From positions 24,615 to 88,614 of the forward strand of contig NZ_WUYX01000024.1 in assembly GCF_009834785.1 (NCBI RefSeq): a stretch of 64,000 nt of DNA, given 5' to 3'. Origin of the DNA: Natronorubrum halalkaliphilum (lineage in GTDB: Archaea; Halobacteriota; Halobacteria; Halobacteriales; Natrialbaceae). How positions within the stretch are numbered: position 1 is the first letter of the stretch; the number at the start of each line of letters is the position of its first letter. The notes beneath the pieces are model-generated. The model had not been told where the DNA came from. It saw only the letters and a program-made list of their open reading frames with translations, and searched no databases. Positions 19,901 to 28,573 of the stretch are shown one piece after another. The position numbers and the translations under genes were made by a program.

Positions 19901-20074
19901 AGCGACGCAATCGCCTCGATTCTGTACGAACAGGTCGACGACAGCGAGGGCGACCGGGTTGTCGCACCGGGGGCCTCCTGTCGCACCCAACTCGAGCACC
20001 GATCCGGATCGACCGACGAGCCGCCGACGCCGATCGAACTCGTCGACGGGGCCCTCGATCAGCGTCCGCGCTGA
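16988..20074 (+). CDS. FAD-binding and 4Fe-4S oxidoreductase (D-lactate dehydrogenase/GlcD-GlpC-like)
   Basis: A 1028-residue fusion. The N-terminal FAD_binding_4 (PCMH) domain has PRGGGTSLAGQTVNRAVVLD and AIGGAIGNNSTGSHSLQYGK. The FAD-oxidase C domain follows to about residue 590 (SGEHGDGRARTQWNRKRYG). Then come two cysteine clusters for 4Fe-4S centres (CHGCGGCRG and CIGCKGCAIDCPSE). The C-terminal part is a cysteine-rich domain of the GlpC/HdrD type (GHCHQKA; SGCCGMAGSFG). It probably oxidises D-lactate, glycolate or another 2-hydroxy acid and passes electrons to the quinone pool. The start at 16988 (MSLEPSADPAADRRANYDY) is preferred over an upstream ATG because it matches family N-termini and has a TATA element at the leaderless distance. 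Confidence 0.88.
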   Translation: MSLEPSADPAADRRANYDYRSDEVDRPALVDDIERLVDCDVRADSYSRELYATDASAYEMTPIAVAFPQSTADVVGIVEYCARREIPVLPRGGGTSLAGQTVNRAVVLDFTRYMNEILEIDPDGQTATVQPGTVLGTLNETLAEHDLKFAPDPAWGDKSAIGGAIGNNSTGSHSLQYGKTDAYIEEVEAVLADGTVTTFGEVTLEEIGDRADSDGDLEGRIYAEIDHILEADADRIEETYPDLKRNVSGYNLDRLVAEARGKTMPGGEDTGEAGTVNLARLLAGSEGTLAIVTEATVSLEPVPNTKAVSLLCYPDLHQAMRDVEHILAHDPAAVEVLDDILIDLARDTAEFGPVTEMLPDGTNAVLLVEFYAEDPNHGKAQVAGLLADRAPSAMPAGEPPADSPQSDADPLALEALEAYDEDERAQLWKLRKSGLPILLSRTTDEKHISFIEDTAIPPEHLPEFVERFEGILESHDTYASFYAHAGPGVLHVRPLVNTKTEIGLDQLHGIADDVTDLVVELGGSVSGEHGDGRARTQWNRKRYGEELWQSFQDLKTAFDPDWILNPGQVVFRDENPTDLREHLRFDPDYEFEAGFEPELEWHADNGMQGMVELCHGCGGCRGEQETTGGVMCPTFRASREEITSTRGRANALRQAMSGDLEPDEAVSDEFVEEVMGLCIGCKGCAIDCPSEVDMAKLKAEVTHEYHQRNGATLRDRLFANVARLSKWGSRLAPFSNATAKLPGARKLLEATVGIDSSRPLPTFHATTFRDWFDRRGGPRVSVDEADRKVVLYPDTYTNHSHPEAGKAAVRVLEAANVHVTVPDELGDTGRPAFSKGFLDQARKTARENVRTLAPLVADGWDVVVIEPSDAVMVQADYLDLLSDESAERLAGATYGVCEYLDTFRLDEAIAFDADAADRSLTYHGHCHQKATRKDHHAVGVLRRAGYAVDPLDSGCCGMAGSFGYEAEHASMSDAIASILYEQVDDSEGDRVVAPGASCRTQLEHRSGSTDEPPTPIELVDGALDQRPR

Positions 20075-20453
20075 TCGTCGCTGCAGGCCTGACCGTCGGT
20101 CGAGTCGGTAATCGGTCTCCCCATCGGTTCGGCTGTGTTAATTGCCCCGCGTACGGTGGCGCGAGGCTTGTCAGTGGACTCGTATTCGTTTTCGCATTCG
20201 CATATGACGCGATACGCGGACTTTGGGACGGAAAGACGCTACATGCTTCGTGTTTTCTTTGGACCCCGACTCGAGCCTTTGGAACGATCCTCTTCGTTAC
20301 CGACTCGAGCCCTCATCGCGCCGAGAGTCCCCGAGCCGGTCGAACGGGTCCGCGAGTTCGTCAGGCACGGCGAGTCGTGAGTACCCGGAGGCGCAACTTA
20401 TCCCTAACAATGTAGCCATCGAGATTAGTCTTTCATGCCCGATATCCGTTAAT
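20075..20453. other. Intergenic region
   Basis: About 380 bases. No gene or repeat recognised. AT-richer stretches near 20165-20215 and 20395-20450 probably carry the promoter of the next gene. Confidence 0.5.
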
Positions 20454-20852
20454 ATGGCAGAAACGGAACGAAAACCCGAAAGTCAGCGCGCGGAACAGGA
20501 GTGGAGTCTTTACGTCGAGGATGGCGTTGTCATTGCCGAATTCCCCGAGGGTATGCCGACCGAACGATCGGAGTTCGAGAAGGTAAACCAGCGGTTCGAG
20601 ACGTTGGCATCGAGACCCGACGTCCACGCGCACCTGTCGTGGCTGAAGATGGACAAGGCGCTGAGCAAAGACGTGTTCGAGAAAGCCCAGGAAGCGGCGA
20701 AGATGGGCCTCGAGTACGATATCACGAAGTGGGTGATGGTTTCCGACGGGATCAAGAATATGGCGCTGCGGAGCAAGATTAGCGACATCTCCGGCGTCGA
20801 GACGAACACGGCGAACACATTTTCGGAAGGTATGGAGTGGGCGCAACGGTAA
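20454..20852 (+). CDS. Conserved small haloarchaeal protein, possibly SpoIIAA/STAS-like
   Basis: A 132-residue soluble acidic protein starting at the ATG at 20454 (MAETERKPESQRAEQEW). Its layout, a short strand pair (WSLYVEDGVVIAEFPEGM) followed by helices and a strand-turn (WLKMDKALSKDVF, YDITKWVMVSDGIKNMALR), resembles SpoIIAA/STAS-like small domains, which bind partners or lipids. This is a shape impression; no catalytic residues are visible and I do not recognise the family firmly. It is likely monocistronic, with 108 bases to the next gene. Confidence 0.6.
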   Translation: MAETERKPESQRAEQEWSLYVEDGVVIAEFPEGMPTERSEFEKVNQRFETLASRPDVHAHLSWLKMDKALSKDVFEKAQEAAKMGLEYDITKWVMVSDGIKNMALRSKISDISGVETNTANTFSEGMEWAQR

Positions 20853-20960
20853 CTCGAGACGCGAGATCCGCCGTTCGCTGCTCATACTCCCCGTCCCGAA
20901 CTGAACCGTCTTCTTGACGGTAGCGGGACGCTTTTGCGCCGTCCGTCCCAACCGTGGACC

Positions 20961-22079
20961 ATGACTCAGACAACCCGGGAGTTCGGCGAGTGGCCGCTCA
21001 GGCGGCTTCTGACAGCGGTCGTCGGCTCCGGTCCGAAATCCGCCGAGGATATGGACCGCAAGCAGGCACGAGAAGCCTTCCAGCGCATTCTGGCGGGCGA
21101 ACCGGACGACACCACGCTCGGCGCGTTCTGGCTGGCAAACCGCTGGAAGCGTAACACGCCCGAGGAACTGGCGGCCTACACCGACGTCATGCGCAAGGAA
21201 TCGGTCGTGACCGCCGAACCCGAAGCCGATCCGGTCGACTGCGGCGCGAACTACGACGGCAAGCACAGTTCGGCGCTCCTCGGCGTCGGCGCCGGCATCG
21301 TCGCCGCCGCGGCAGGAACCCCAGTCGTCGTCCACTCCGGCGACCGCGTTCCCACCCAGAAGGCGACCGCGTACAAACACGTCCTCGACGAACTGGGCGT
21401 TCGGACGGCGCTCGAGCCGACCGAGAGCGCGGCTATGGTCGACGAGACCGGGTTCGGCTTCTACTACCAGCCGGAATTCAATCCCGGGGTTCACGACCTC
21501 TACGACCGACGCGATCAGATGGGCGTCCGAACGTTCATCAACACCGTCGAGACCGTCGCCAACCCCGCGAACGCCGACGTTCACCTCGGCTCGTTCTACC
21601 ACCTCGCGTTCGCGAAGAAACTGACCGACCTGCTCGCCGTAAGCGAGCGACTCGACTACTCCCGCGCCATCTTCTTCCAGGGGATGGAGGGGTACGACGA
21701 CATCCGGCCGGGGTATACGAAAGTAGCCGAGTGGAACGAAAGCGAGACGCGTAGCGCCTCGGACGACGCGAGCGGCGACGAGTCACAAGCAGGCGCGGAC
21801 CTCGAGGACTACGAGATCGAAACCGCCGAGTACGGCATGCAGATGGAAACCGAAGACCTCGAGGTCGACGACGTGACCGTCGACTCGGCGTCGATCACTG
21901 AAGCGGTGCTCGCCGGCGAGCGCGACGACCAGTTCGCCGACGCCATCGCACTCAACGCCGCGTTCCGGATGTACGCCCGACGGGACGTCGACACGCTCGA
22001 AGCGGGCCTCGAGCGGGCCCGGTCAGTTATCGCCGACGGCAACGCCGAAGCCGTGCTCGAGGAGTTGCGAGCGTTCTGA
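20961..22079 (+). CDS. Anthranilate phosphoribosyltransferase-like protein (glycosyltransferase family 3)
   Basis: A 372-residue protein starting at the ATG at 20961 (MTQTTREFGEWPL). It has the N-terminal helical domain of the family (REAFQRILAGEPDDTTLGAF), then the phosphoribosyl-binding core: GANYDGKHSSALLGVGAGI, AAAAGTPVVVHSGDRVPTQK, and GFGFYYQPEFNPGVHDLY followed by GVRTFINTVETVANPANAD. The classic TrpD pyrophosphate loop is only partly matched, and no other trp genes are nearby, so it is best called a TrpD-like (TrpD2-type) protein rather than the biosynthetic enzyme. An acidic insert at about 262-290 separates two parts of the core. Confidence 0.8.
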   Translation: MTQTTREFGEWPLRRLLTAVVGSGPKSAEDMDRKQAREAFQRILAGEPDDTTLGAFWLANRWKRNTPEELAAYTDVMRKESVVTAEPEADPVDCGANYDGKHSSALLGVGAGIVAAAAGTPVVVHSGDRVPTQKATAYKHVLDELGVRTALEPTESAAMVDETGFGFYYQPEFNPGVHDLYDRRDQMGVRTFINTVETVANPANADVHLGSFYHLAFAKKLTDLLAVSERLDYSRAIFFQGMEGYDDIRPGYTKVAEWNESETRSASDDASGDESQAGADLEDYEIETAEYGMQMETEDLEVDDVTVDSASITEAVLAGERDDQFADAIALNAAFRMYARRDVDTLEAGLERARSVIADGNAEAVLEELRAF

Positions 22080-22746
22080 GGCGACGGTTCGAGACGAATA
22101 GGGAACCCGTGGCGTCGCGGGCCGTTCGTCACCGACCGAACTGAAACGGACCACTCGCTGTTTCTCGTTCCCTGCTCTCGACTCGAGACCGACGGGCGGT
22201 TCTCGAGCCAAATTCGGCATGAGTCATGTCTGTCATATCTCGGTTTATACCATATCTGAATACAGTACTCTTCAGTGCCATCGTCTGTTTACAAACGATA
22301 GCTGAACCGATAGCAGAACGACGGTCGAATCGGAATCTCGAGTCGCCACCAACAGCGTTGTAGTCGCGCTATCAGTCGTTTTCGACTGGTATCAGCCGAC
22401 GATTGTGGTCGGCTGTTCCAGTACGCAGTTCGGGCAACCAGAAACGCGTGGTTCCAGTCGATAAACCCACTTTGACCGACTGTTCACTCCGATACCGTTG
22501 GACCAACAGCAAAATCGTGCGTCGCGGTAAATCGAGTAACGCGCTGGAGACGGTTCAATGACAATAAGTGAATAGAAAACGACAGTAATTAAGATATTAT
22601 ATATTGTCCGAATAGTGAGTGACAACGAAACGGTAGTCACGGTACCGGCGAAACGAACACGAGAGTAGACTGATCGGTTCGGTCACAAAGAAACCGATAC
22701 CCGAACTTTGGCTCCGGTCCTGAGTAGCCTCACTCGAGTCGATTCG
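22080..22746. other. Intergenic region without recognisable gene
   Basis: About 670 bases, AT-rich around 22560-22620, with no credible reading frame, RNA or repeat found. It separates the TrpD-like gene from the motility and taxis island. Confidence 0.55.
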
Positions 22747-23496
22747 CTATTCGTCGCCGTCGCCATCGGTACCGGGCGACCGCTCGGATTTACCGCGTTC
22801 GCCGCCGCTCTCGGATGGACGTTCGCCGCCGCTCTCGGATGGGGTGCTACGTCCGGACTCACCGGTGTCGCGGTCCGCATCGGCGCGGTCCTCGCCTTCC
22901 GTCTCCGAGGTATCCGTCCCGTTCCCGTCGTTATCGTCCCGTTGCTCTCCACCGGTTCCCGATCGATCGACCCGCACGCTGTCCATGGATCGACCGAACA
23001 CCGTCCGACCGTCGCCGAACAGCGTCGGTTCGGCGTTGTCGTCCGCGTTGGAATCGTCCGCACGGTGTCGCTCGAGAAACGCCGGCCGCTTCATGGCCTC
23101 GGTACTGTCGTCGGGAAGCGTGTCGATGTCGAAGCCGCGAATCGCCCCGGGGATCGTGTCGGTTTCCTCCTCCTCGTCTTGCTCCCCGTCGGTCTCGGTT
23201 CCGTCCGAGCGTTCGACCAGTTCGATCGTGGTCTTCTCTTCGACCAGTTCCTCCCAGACGGCTTCGTCCTCGTCGACCTGCAGCGCGATCTGACCGGCCT
23301 GGTTCTGGCCCTTCTGGTAGGCGAGTTTTACGAAGCTCCGATCGTAGGTCGAGTCGGTCTGCTCGGCGAGTCGGTCGAGTTCGCCGGGGTGGTGCTCGTC
23401 CAGCCGCGTCGCAACGCCGAGCGCGTACGCGCGCTGTACGGCCTCCTCGCGGCCGTCGACCGCGTCCCAGTCGGTGCCGAAGGTTTCTTCGTACAT
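22747..23496 (-). CDS. Acidic taxis-locus protein of unknown function
   Basis: A 249-residue protein starting at the ATG at 23496, one base after the stop of the RecA-like ATPase gene, so the two are co-translated. The N-terminal 100 residues look folded (MYEETFGTDWDAVDGREEAV, then RSFVKLAYQKGQNQAGQIAL and EDEAVWEELVEEKTTIELV). The rest is a long Asp/Glu/Ser/Gly-rich disordered tail with a small duplication (PSESGGERPSESGGER, from a 24-base tandem repeat near 22800-22847). I do not recognise a family. Position next to cheD and cheA suggests a role in signalling. Confidence 0.7.
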   Translation of the reverse strand: MYEETFGTDWDAVDGREEAVQRAYALGVATRLDEHHPGELDRLAEQTDSTYDRSFVKLAYQKGQNQAGQIALQVDEDEAVWEELVEEKTTIELVERSDGTETDGEQDEEEETDTIPGAIRGFDIDTLPDDSTEAMKRPAFLERHRADDSNADDNAEPTLFGDGRTVFGRSMDSVRVDRSGTGGEQRDDNDGNGTDTSETEGEDRADADRDTGESGRSTPSESGGERPSESGGERGKSERSPGTDGDGDE

Positions 23497-23497
23497 T

Positions 23498-24209
23498 TCA
23501 GGTCTGGATCTTCGTGCTGGGGTCGACTCGGAGTCCGCGGTCGGTGAACTCGATCTTTCGGATATCACAGTCGGTCCGCGTCCCTCGCATCTTGATGATC
23601 TGGACGCCTCTGGTCATCCCGCCGGACTCGAGGTAGTTGTGCATGAACACGACGCCGTGGGCCAGATAGTGGCCGTCGGAGTAGGAGGACGGATCGGTCA
23701 TCTCCGAGATCAGGAGGACCGTGGCGTCGGCTCGCTTGAGCTTCGTCAGGAACTTGATCAGGGCGTTGAGATCGTCCGAGAAGTAGTACTCGAGGAGCAT
23801 CGTCGAGTCGATGACCAGCCGGTCGACGCCTCGCGATTCGATGAACGCGACGAGCTGGTTGGACAGGTTCTCGACGTTTGAAGGGAATTCGCCGCTGCTT
23901 CGGGACGACGAAGAGAGCAGCCGTTGGGCCTCGCTGTCGAAGACGTTCAGCACTTTCACGTGACCGGAGGCGACGGCCTGTTCGAACCCGAACTCGAAGT
24001 TCGACATGTCGTTGACGAGTTCCGCCTGGGATTCGTGGAGCGTCAGGAACAGCGTCGTCTCGCCGTCGATCGCTCCTTTCGTGACGAACTGCGAGCAGAA
24101 CGTCGTCTTGCCGCTCCCCGGCGGGCCGCTGATGACGTACAGGCGGTCCTTGAGAATGCCTCCGTCAACGAGTTTGTCGAAGCCTGGTACGCCCGTAGTG
24201 ATTCGCATT
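23498..24209 (-). CDS. KaiC/RAD55-like RecA-superfamily ATPase
   Basis: A 236-residue single-domain RecA-like ATPase starting at the ATG at 24209 (MRITTGVPGFDKLVDGGI); a TTG three codons upstream is less likely. Walker A is GPPGSGKT (about residues 28-35), Walker B is DRLVIDS, and the family features GVPGFDKLVDGG and TLFLTLHES are clear. Archaeal proteins of this type (ArlH is one) act as switch-like ATPases. It is in the cheB-cheA-cheD gene line and is co-translated with the acidic protein downstream, so a part in taxis signalling or motor control is plausible but unproven. Confidence 0.85.
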
Positions 24210-24339
24210 GTCGCCAATCAGGGTGGTGCCAGATAAATAGATTCTGGGCGAGTGCCGAACGCCAAGCGTATCGCGATCGGGAAGCCGACGCGGTCTGTGC
24301 GTCTTCCAACCGACGGCTGCTAAAGCGGGTCAGAACCGT

Positions 24340-24873
24340 TCACAGCCGACGTACCGTACCGTCTGCACTGGTAACCGTCAAGATCCCCGTCGCCGGATCG
24401 AACTCGATCGATCGGCCGTGGTAACCGCCGAAATCCGACTCCAGTATCGAGACGTTCGCGGCCTCGAGTTCGCGGCGGACGGCCGTGGCGTTGCGTTCGC
24501 CGATCGGCGGCCCCGTCTGGTGAAACTCGACCATCGTCGCCCCGCCGGCGAGTTTGGCCCACGACCGGGCGGGGTCGCCGCCGCGGTCGGTAAACTCCGC
24601 GAGCATGGATTCGATGCCCGTGTCGGCGAACTTCGCGGCCGGATGCTGCTGGCTGGTCGTCTCGGCAGCGACCGGGAGCATGAAGTGCAACAGGCCGCTG
24701 ACGCCGGCGAACTCGTCGTGGACGGCGACGCCGATACAGGAGCCGAGTCCGCTGGTTTTCAGCGGAACGTCGTCGCCGGTAACGGCGTATTCGGCGATAC
24801 CGATCGGAATCGAACCGGTCGGATCCGCGTCGTCGTCCGTCGATCGACCGCCGTCGTCGTCAGTTGGTAACAT
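24340..24873 (-). CDS. cheD: Chemoreceptor glutamine deamidase CheD
   Basis: A 177-residue CheD. The catalytic Cys46 is in TSGLGSCIGVAVHD and His63 in GLLHFMLPV; the GGATM motif and PIGERNATAVRRELEAANV follow. CheD deamidates or modifies receptor glutamines and, with CheC, tunes CheA output. It starts at 24873, 147 bases after the cheA stop and in the same orientation, so it belongs to the cheB-cheA line. The N-terminal 20 residues are an acidic leader typical of haloarchaea. Confidence 0.95.
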   Translation of the reverse strand: MLPTDDDGGRSTDDDADPTGSIPIGIAEYAVTGDDVPLKTSGLGSCIGVAVHDEFAGVSGLLHFMLPVAAETTSQQHPAAKFADTGIESMLAEFTDRGGDPARSWAKLAGGATMVEFHQTGPPIGERNATAVRRELEAANVSILESDFGGYHGRSIEFDPATGILTVTSADGTVRRL

Positions 24874-25020
24874 CTGTGGCGAAACTGTGCCGGTGCTGCT
24901 GTAGACGGGTGTGGTGAACCAACTCCGTCTCCGTCGGTACTCGTCGATCGATCTCGCGTTCGAAGCCGCTGATCGAGGGGGTCGGTCAGCGGCCCCGCGG
25001 TTAACCGCGGCCAGGCGCGA

Positions 25021-27006
25021 CTACAGCGTGTCCACGTCGAGGATCATCACGACCTCGCCCTCGCCCAGCACCGATGCGCCGCTGATTCCGGGAGCGCCGC
25101 TCAGAACGCCTTCGAACGGTTTGATCACGACTTCCTCCTGCCCGATAACGTCAGAACACCGCAGATAGACCTGTCTGACGTCCTCTTTGATACGGACGAC
25201 CATGTCGTCCTCGTCGGGTTCCGCGTCCGGGATGTCGAGTCGGTCGCCGAGCGAGAGGAGCGGATACACCTTGTTGTCGTGGGTGATCGTCGGTCGTCCT
25301 TCGACCGACTCGATGGAGACGTCCTCGAACTCGGAGATTTCGTCGATGTTCTTGATCGGAACGCCGTAGGTCTCGTCGCCCGCGGTAACGAACAGTACGC
25401 GAACGATGGCGACGCTGACGGGAAGCACCAGCGTGATGCTCGTCCCCTCGCCGGGTTCGCTTTCGACGTTGATCGAGCCGTCGACGCCGCGGACGACCTG
25501 ATTGACCACGTCCATCCCGACGCCCCGTCCGCTGACCTCGGTCACCTCGTCCGTGGTCGAGAATCCGGGGTGGAAGATCAGGTCGTACACTTCGGAGTCG
25601 TCCAGAAGCGCGACCTCGTCTTCCTCCATGACGCCCTGTTCGATCGCTTTGTTCCGGATCTTTTCGACGTCGAGGCCGCCGCCGTCGTCTTTGACTGTGA
25701 CGGAAACCCGGTCTCGATCGCGTTCGCCGATGAGTTTGATCGTTCCCTCGCGAGGTTTGCCCGCGGCCTCTCGCTCGTCGGGCGACTCGATCCCGTGATC
25801 GACCGCGTTCCGGATGAGGTGCATCAGCGGATCGCTCAACTCGTTCAGGATCGAGCGATCCATCTCGATGTCGACGCCCTCCATCTGGAAGTCGATCTCC
25901 TTGTCCTGTTCGCGAGCGAGGTCCCGAACGACCCGCGGGAAGTTCCCGACGATCTTCTTCAGCGGAACCAGCCGAATCTCCAGGACCGTATCCTGCAAAC
26001 TCGCGGTGATCTTTCCGTGCTCCTCGAGTTCGTCTTCGGCCTCGACCAGTCCGCTACCCTCGATGATCTTCCGAAGCTTGATCCGGCTCGTGACCATCTC
26101 TTCGACCTGGTTGTACAGCTGATCGACCTGTTCGACGTCGACCCGGATCGACTCGACTTCCTTGCTGTTGTGGGTAACGTTCGACGTGCCGGTTCCGTTG
26201 CTGTCGTCTTCCTCCTCAGCGCCGTCGTCGGTCTGTTCGGCGACGATGTCGGCAGTCACCCGCTCGACGGTGACGCCGTCGACGTACCGATTCTCCTCGT
26301 AGAACGCCGTGATGTCGTCGCCGCTGACGGCCGCGTCGGTCGCGACGTACGCGTCGAAGCTTCCGTCGAAATCGAAGTCGTTAGACTCGAGACGCTCGTT
26401 TTCGGGAACGGTCTGAAGGAGGTCGTACTCGTCGCTGGTCGAATCGATGACGAACATCGCGTCGACCTGCGCCGAGCCCGTGTCCTCGAGTTCGAGACTG
26501 GCCCGGTAGACCTCCGTCTCGGGGTCTTCATCCTCGAGATCGACGGCGTCGGCGAGGGCGGTGATCGGGACGTCGCGGTCGGCTTCAGCCGCGTCGCCGT
26601 CGGTTCCGCTTTCGCCGTCGGAATCGCCCTCGTCGATCGAGGCGCGGATCGCCGCGATCGTGGCTTCCGGATCCGTCTCGGTATCCCCGTCCTCGGAGAT
26701 TTCGTCGACCATCTGGGCCAGCAGGTCGACCCCGCTGAAGATGAGGTCCATTCGCTCGGGCGTGACCGCGAGCTCGCCGCCTCTGATACAGTCGAGCAGG
26801 TCCTCGATGGCGTGGGCCATGTTGCTCGCCGTCGTGTAGCCCATGACGCCGAAGTTGCCCTTGAGGTTGTGGGCCACCCGGAAGACCGTCTCGATGGCGT
26901 CGGAGCTTTCGGGATCCGGATCGTCCTCGAGATCGAGCAGGGCGTTGTTGAGCTTCTGGATGTCCTCCTGGCTCTCCTGGACGAAGGTGCTCGTCGCGTC
27001 GCTCAT
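25021..27006 (-). CDS. cheA: Chemotaxis histidine kinase CheA
   Basis: A 661-residue CheA starting at the ATG at 27006, which overlaps the cheB stop by four bases (ATGA). The N-terminal HPt domain has the phosphorylated His46 in VFRVAHNLKGNFGVMGYT. An acidic linker and a CheY/CheB-binding region follow to about 285. The dimerisation helices start near KEVESIRVDVEQVDQLYNQV. The HATPase domain has LMHLIRNAVDHGIES, DDGGGLD and GRGVGMDVV, and the C-terminal CheW-like domain ends at DVDTL. It receives signals from the Htr transducers through CheW and phosphorylates CheY and CheB. Confidence 0.97.
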   Translation of the reverse strand: MSDATSTFVQESQEDIQKLNNALLDLEDDPDPESSDAIETVFRVAHNLKGNFGVMGYTTASNMAHAIEDLLDCIRGGELAVTPERMDLIFSGVDLLAQMVDEISEDGDTETDPEATIAAIRASIDEGDSDGESGTDGDAAEADRDVPITALADAVDLEDEDPETEVYRASLELEDTGSAQVDAMFVIDSTSDEYDLLQTVPENERLESNDFDFDGSFDAYVATDAAVSGDDITAFYEENRYVDGVTVERVTADIVAEQTDDGAEEEDDSNGTGTSNVTHNSKEVESIRVDVEQVDQLYNQVEEMVTSRIKLRKIIEGSGLVEAEDELEEHGKITASLQDTVLEIRLVPLKKIVGNFPRVVRDLAREQDKEIDFQMEGVDIEMDRSILNELSDPLMHLIRNAVDHGIESPDEREAAGKPREGTIKLIGERDRDRVSVTVKDDGGGLDVEKIRNKAIEQGVMEEDEVALLDDSEVYDLIFHPGFSTTDEVTEVSGRGVGMDVVNQVVRGVDGSINVESEPGEGTSITLVLPVSVAIVRVLFVTAGDETYGVPIKNIDEISEFEDVSIESVEGRPTITHDNKVYPLLSLGDRLDIPDAEPDEDDMVVRIKEDVRQVYLRCSDVIGQEEVVIKPFEGVLSGAPGISGASVLGEGEVVMILDVDTL

Positions 27007-28052
27007 GCCGACCACCCCCGGAAGGCGTTCGTGATTCCCTCGGCGATCCGGTCCTTGGGCAAGACCATGTCGACGTCGACCTGCTCGGCGGCGACCTTCG
27101 GCATCCCGTAGACGCGAGAGGTCGCTTCGTCCTGAACGATCGCTTTCCCGCCGGCGTTCTTGATCGCGGCCAACCCGTCGGCGCCGTCGGCACCCATGCC
27201 CGTCATGATGACGCCGGTCAGATTACCGGTGACCGTCTCGGCTGCAGTTTCCATTGTTGGATCGATGGCCGGTCTGACGTTATGGCGTTTGGGGCCGTCG
27301 TCGTGAGCGACGGTGAGTCGGCCGTTGGTGAAATCGGTCACCAGCAGGTGTTGTCCCCCTTTCGCCAGAACGCCTTCTCCGGGGCCGACTGTGTCGCCGT
27401 CTCTGGCTTCTCGAAAGTCGTACGCGGTTCGTTCGTTGAGCCGTTTTGCAAAACGGTTCGTGTAGTGATCTGCCATGTGTTGTACTACCAAAATTCGCAA
27501 TCCTGCTCGCGTCGGGAGTTCGGACAGCACCCGCTCGACGACTCGCGGGCCGCCGGTCGACGCGCCGATAACGAGCGTGGGTTCACACGGGAACTCGCTG
27601 CTGACGTCGATCGTCGTCGACCGATCGTCGTCGGGGCGGTCCGTCTCCATGTTCGTCACGTCGGCGTCTGCGACCGCCAGAACCCGATCGACGATCGTGT
27701 CCTTCTGCGTCCAGATGTCGACCGAGCCGTCCCCCGACGGCTTCGCGAGGAAGTCGACCGCACCGGCATCGAGCGCGTCGAACGTCGCGTCCGCGTTCCG
27801 GGTCGTCTGCGAACTGATAACGAGCATCGGAATCGGATGCTCGTCCATCACCCGCTCGATGACCTCGTGTCCGGTCAGTCCCGGCATCTGAATGTCGATG
27901 GTCGCGACGTCGGGGTCACACCGCTCGATGGCCTCGACCGCCTCGTGGCCGTCTTTGGCTCGAGCGACGACCTCGATCCCGCCCGCTTCGAGGATCTTCC
28001 CGAGGGTTTCGCGCATGACTGCGGAGTCGTCCGCGATGACAGCTCGGACCAT
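27003..28052 (-). CDS. cheB: Chemotaxis response regulator methylesterase CheB
   Basis: A 349-residue CheB: an N-terminal receiver domain with DD at 8-9, phospho-acceptor Asp53 (TIDIQMPGLTGHE) and Lys104 (FLAKPSG), a linker, then the methylesterase domain. The catalytic triad is visible as Ser165 (GASTGGP), His192 (VQHMAD) and Asp289 (TGMGADGADG). It removes methyl groups from transducers when phosphorylated by CheA. Start 28052 shares one base with the stop of the small upstream gene (TGATG), and the stop overlaps cheA, so translation is coupled across three genes. Confidence 0.97.
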   Translation of the reverse strand: MVRAVIADDSAVMRETLGKILEAGGIEVVARAKDGHEAVEAIERCDPDVATIDIQMPGLTGHEVIERVMDEHPIPMLVISSQTTRNADATFDALDAGAVDFLAKPSGDGSVDIWTQKDTIVDRVLAVADADVTNMETDRPDDDRSTTIDVSSEFPCEPTLVIGASTGGPRVVERVLSELPTRAGLRILVVQHMADHYTNRFAKRLNERTAYDFREARDGDTVGPGEGVLAKGGQHLLVTDFTNGRLTVAHDDGPKRHNVRPAIDPTMETAAETVTGNLTGVIMTGMGADGADGLAAIKNAGGKAIVQDEATSRVYGMPKVAAEQVDVDMVLPKDRIAEGITNAFRGWSA

Positions 28053-28372
28053 CAGACGACGACGCCGTCCGTCGCGTTCTGTGTCGTGCTGTTCTCGACT
28101 GTCCCCGTGGCGCCGTCGGCACCGGCAGCGTCGACGATCGTGATAGCTGGATACATTGCGTTAGTCCTGGCAGCTGTCTCGAGTTCGTCGACGGCCGGGA
28201 CATCGAGTCCGGGCGCCGTCTCGAGACCGACGACGGTGCCGCCTGTGGGTCTCCGGGTGGCCGTTGCCCGGTCTCCGGCGTCCGTCCCACCGGAGCCCGA
28301 GTCGGAAACCGCGATCCGAGAGACGTCGCGTCTCGGTTCGATAGTGTCGACGATCGATGCGTTCACTGCCAT
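28052..28372 (-). CDS. Small protein translationally coupled to cheB, unknown function
   Basis: A 106-residue protein starting at 28372 (MAVNASIVDTIEPRRDVSRI) and ending in TGA that shares a base with the cheB ATG. A TATA-like element (CTTTATGCG on the minus strand, about 28397-28405) is at the leaderless distance, making this the first gene of the cheB-cheA line. The visible order is a short strand-rich start, a variable Gly/Thr/Asp segment, and a hydrophobic patch (YPAITIVDAAGADGATG). I do not recognise it. It could be a short taxis adaptor. Confidence 0.6.
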   Translation of the reverse strand: MAVNASIVDTIEPRRDVSRIAVSDSGSGGTDAGDRATATRRPTGGTVVGLETAPGLDVPAVDELETAARTNAMYPAITIVDAAGADGATGTVENSTTQNATDGVVV

Positions 28373-28573
28373 GGGACTGGATTGTGATGTTCGGCGCATA
28401 AAGCGTTCGGCCGACCGGGGGGTCGGTCGACGGTTCGACGGCGATCCGTACTCGCGGCGGGATCCGATATTGACAATCGACAGCGTGGCGTTCGCCGCAT
28501 CGGAGCACACCCTGCGGAGCGTCCGATTTTGGCCGTGCGAGTTATGTAGGCGGAGTTGAAACGACTCATTCGA

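Noticed and set aside
17195..19999. 934-codon open frame on the minus strand across the FAD/Fe-S oxidoreductase
   Set aside because: Antisense shadow caused by codon bias; the plus-strand gene has clear motifs throughout.
22800..22847. 24-base tandem repeat considered as a CRISPR-like or regulatory repeat
   Set aside because: It lies inside a gene and simply encodes a duplicated PSESGGER segment of a disordered tail.
25279..27111. 610-codon plus-strand frame across cheA
   Set aside because: Antisense shadow; cheA is certain and the frame has no domain.
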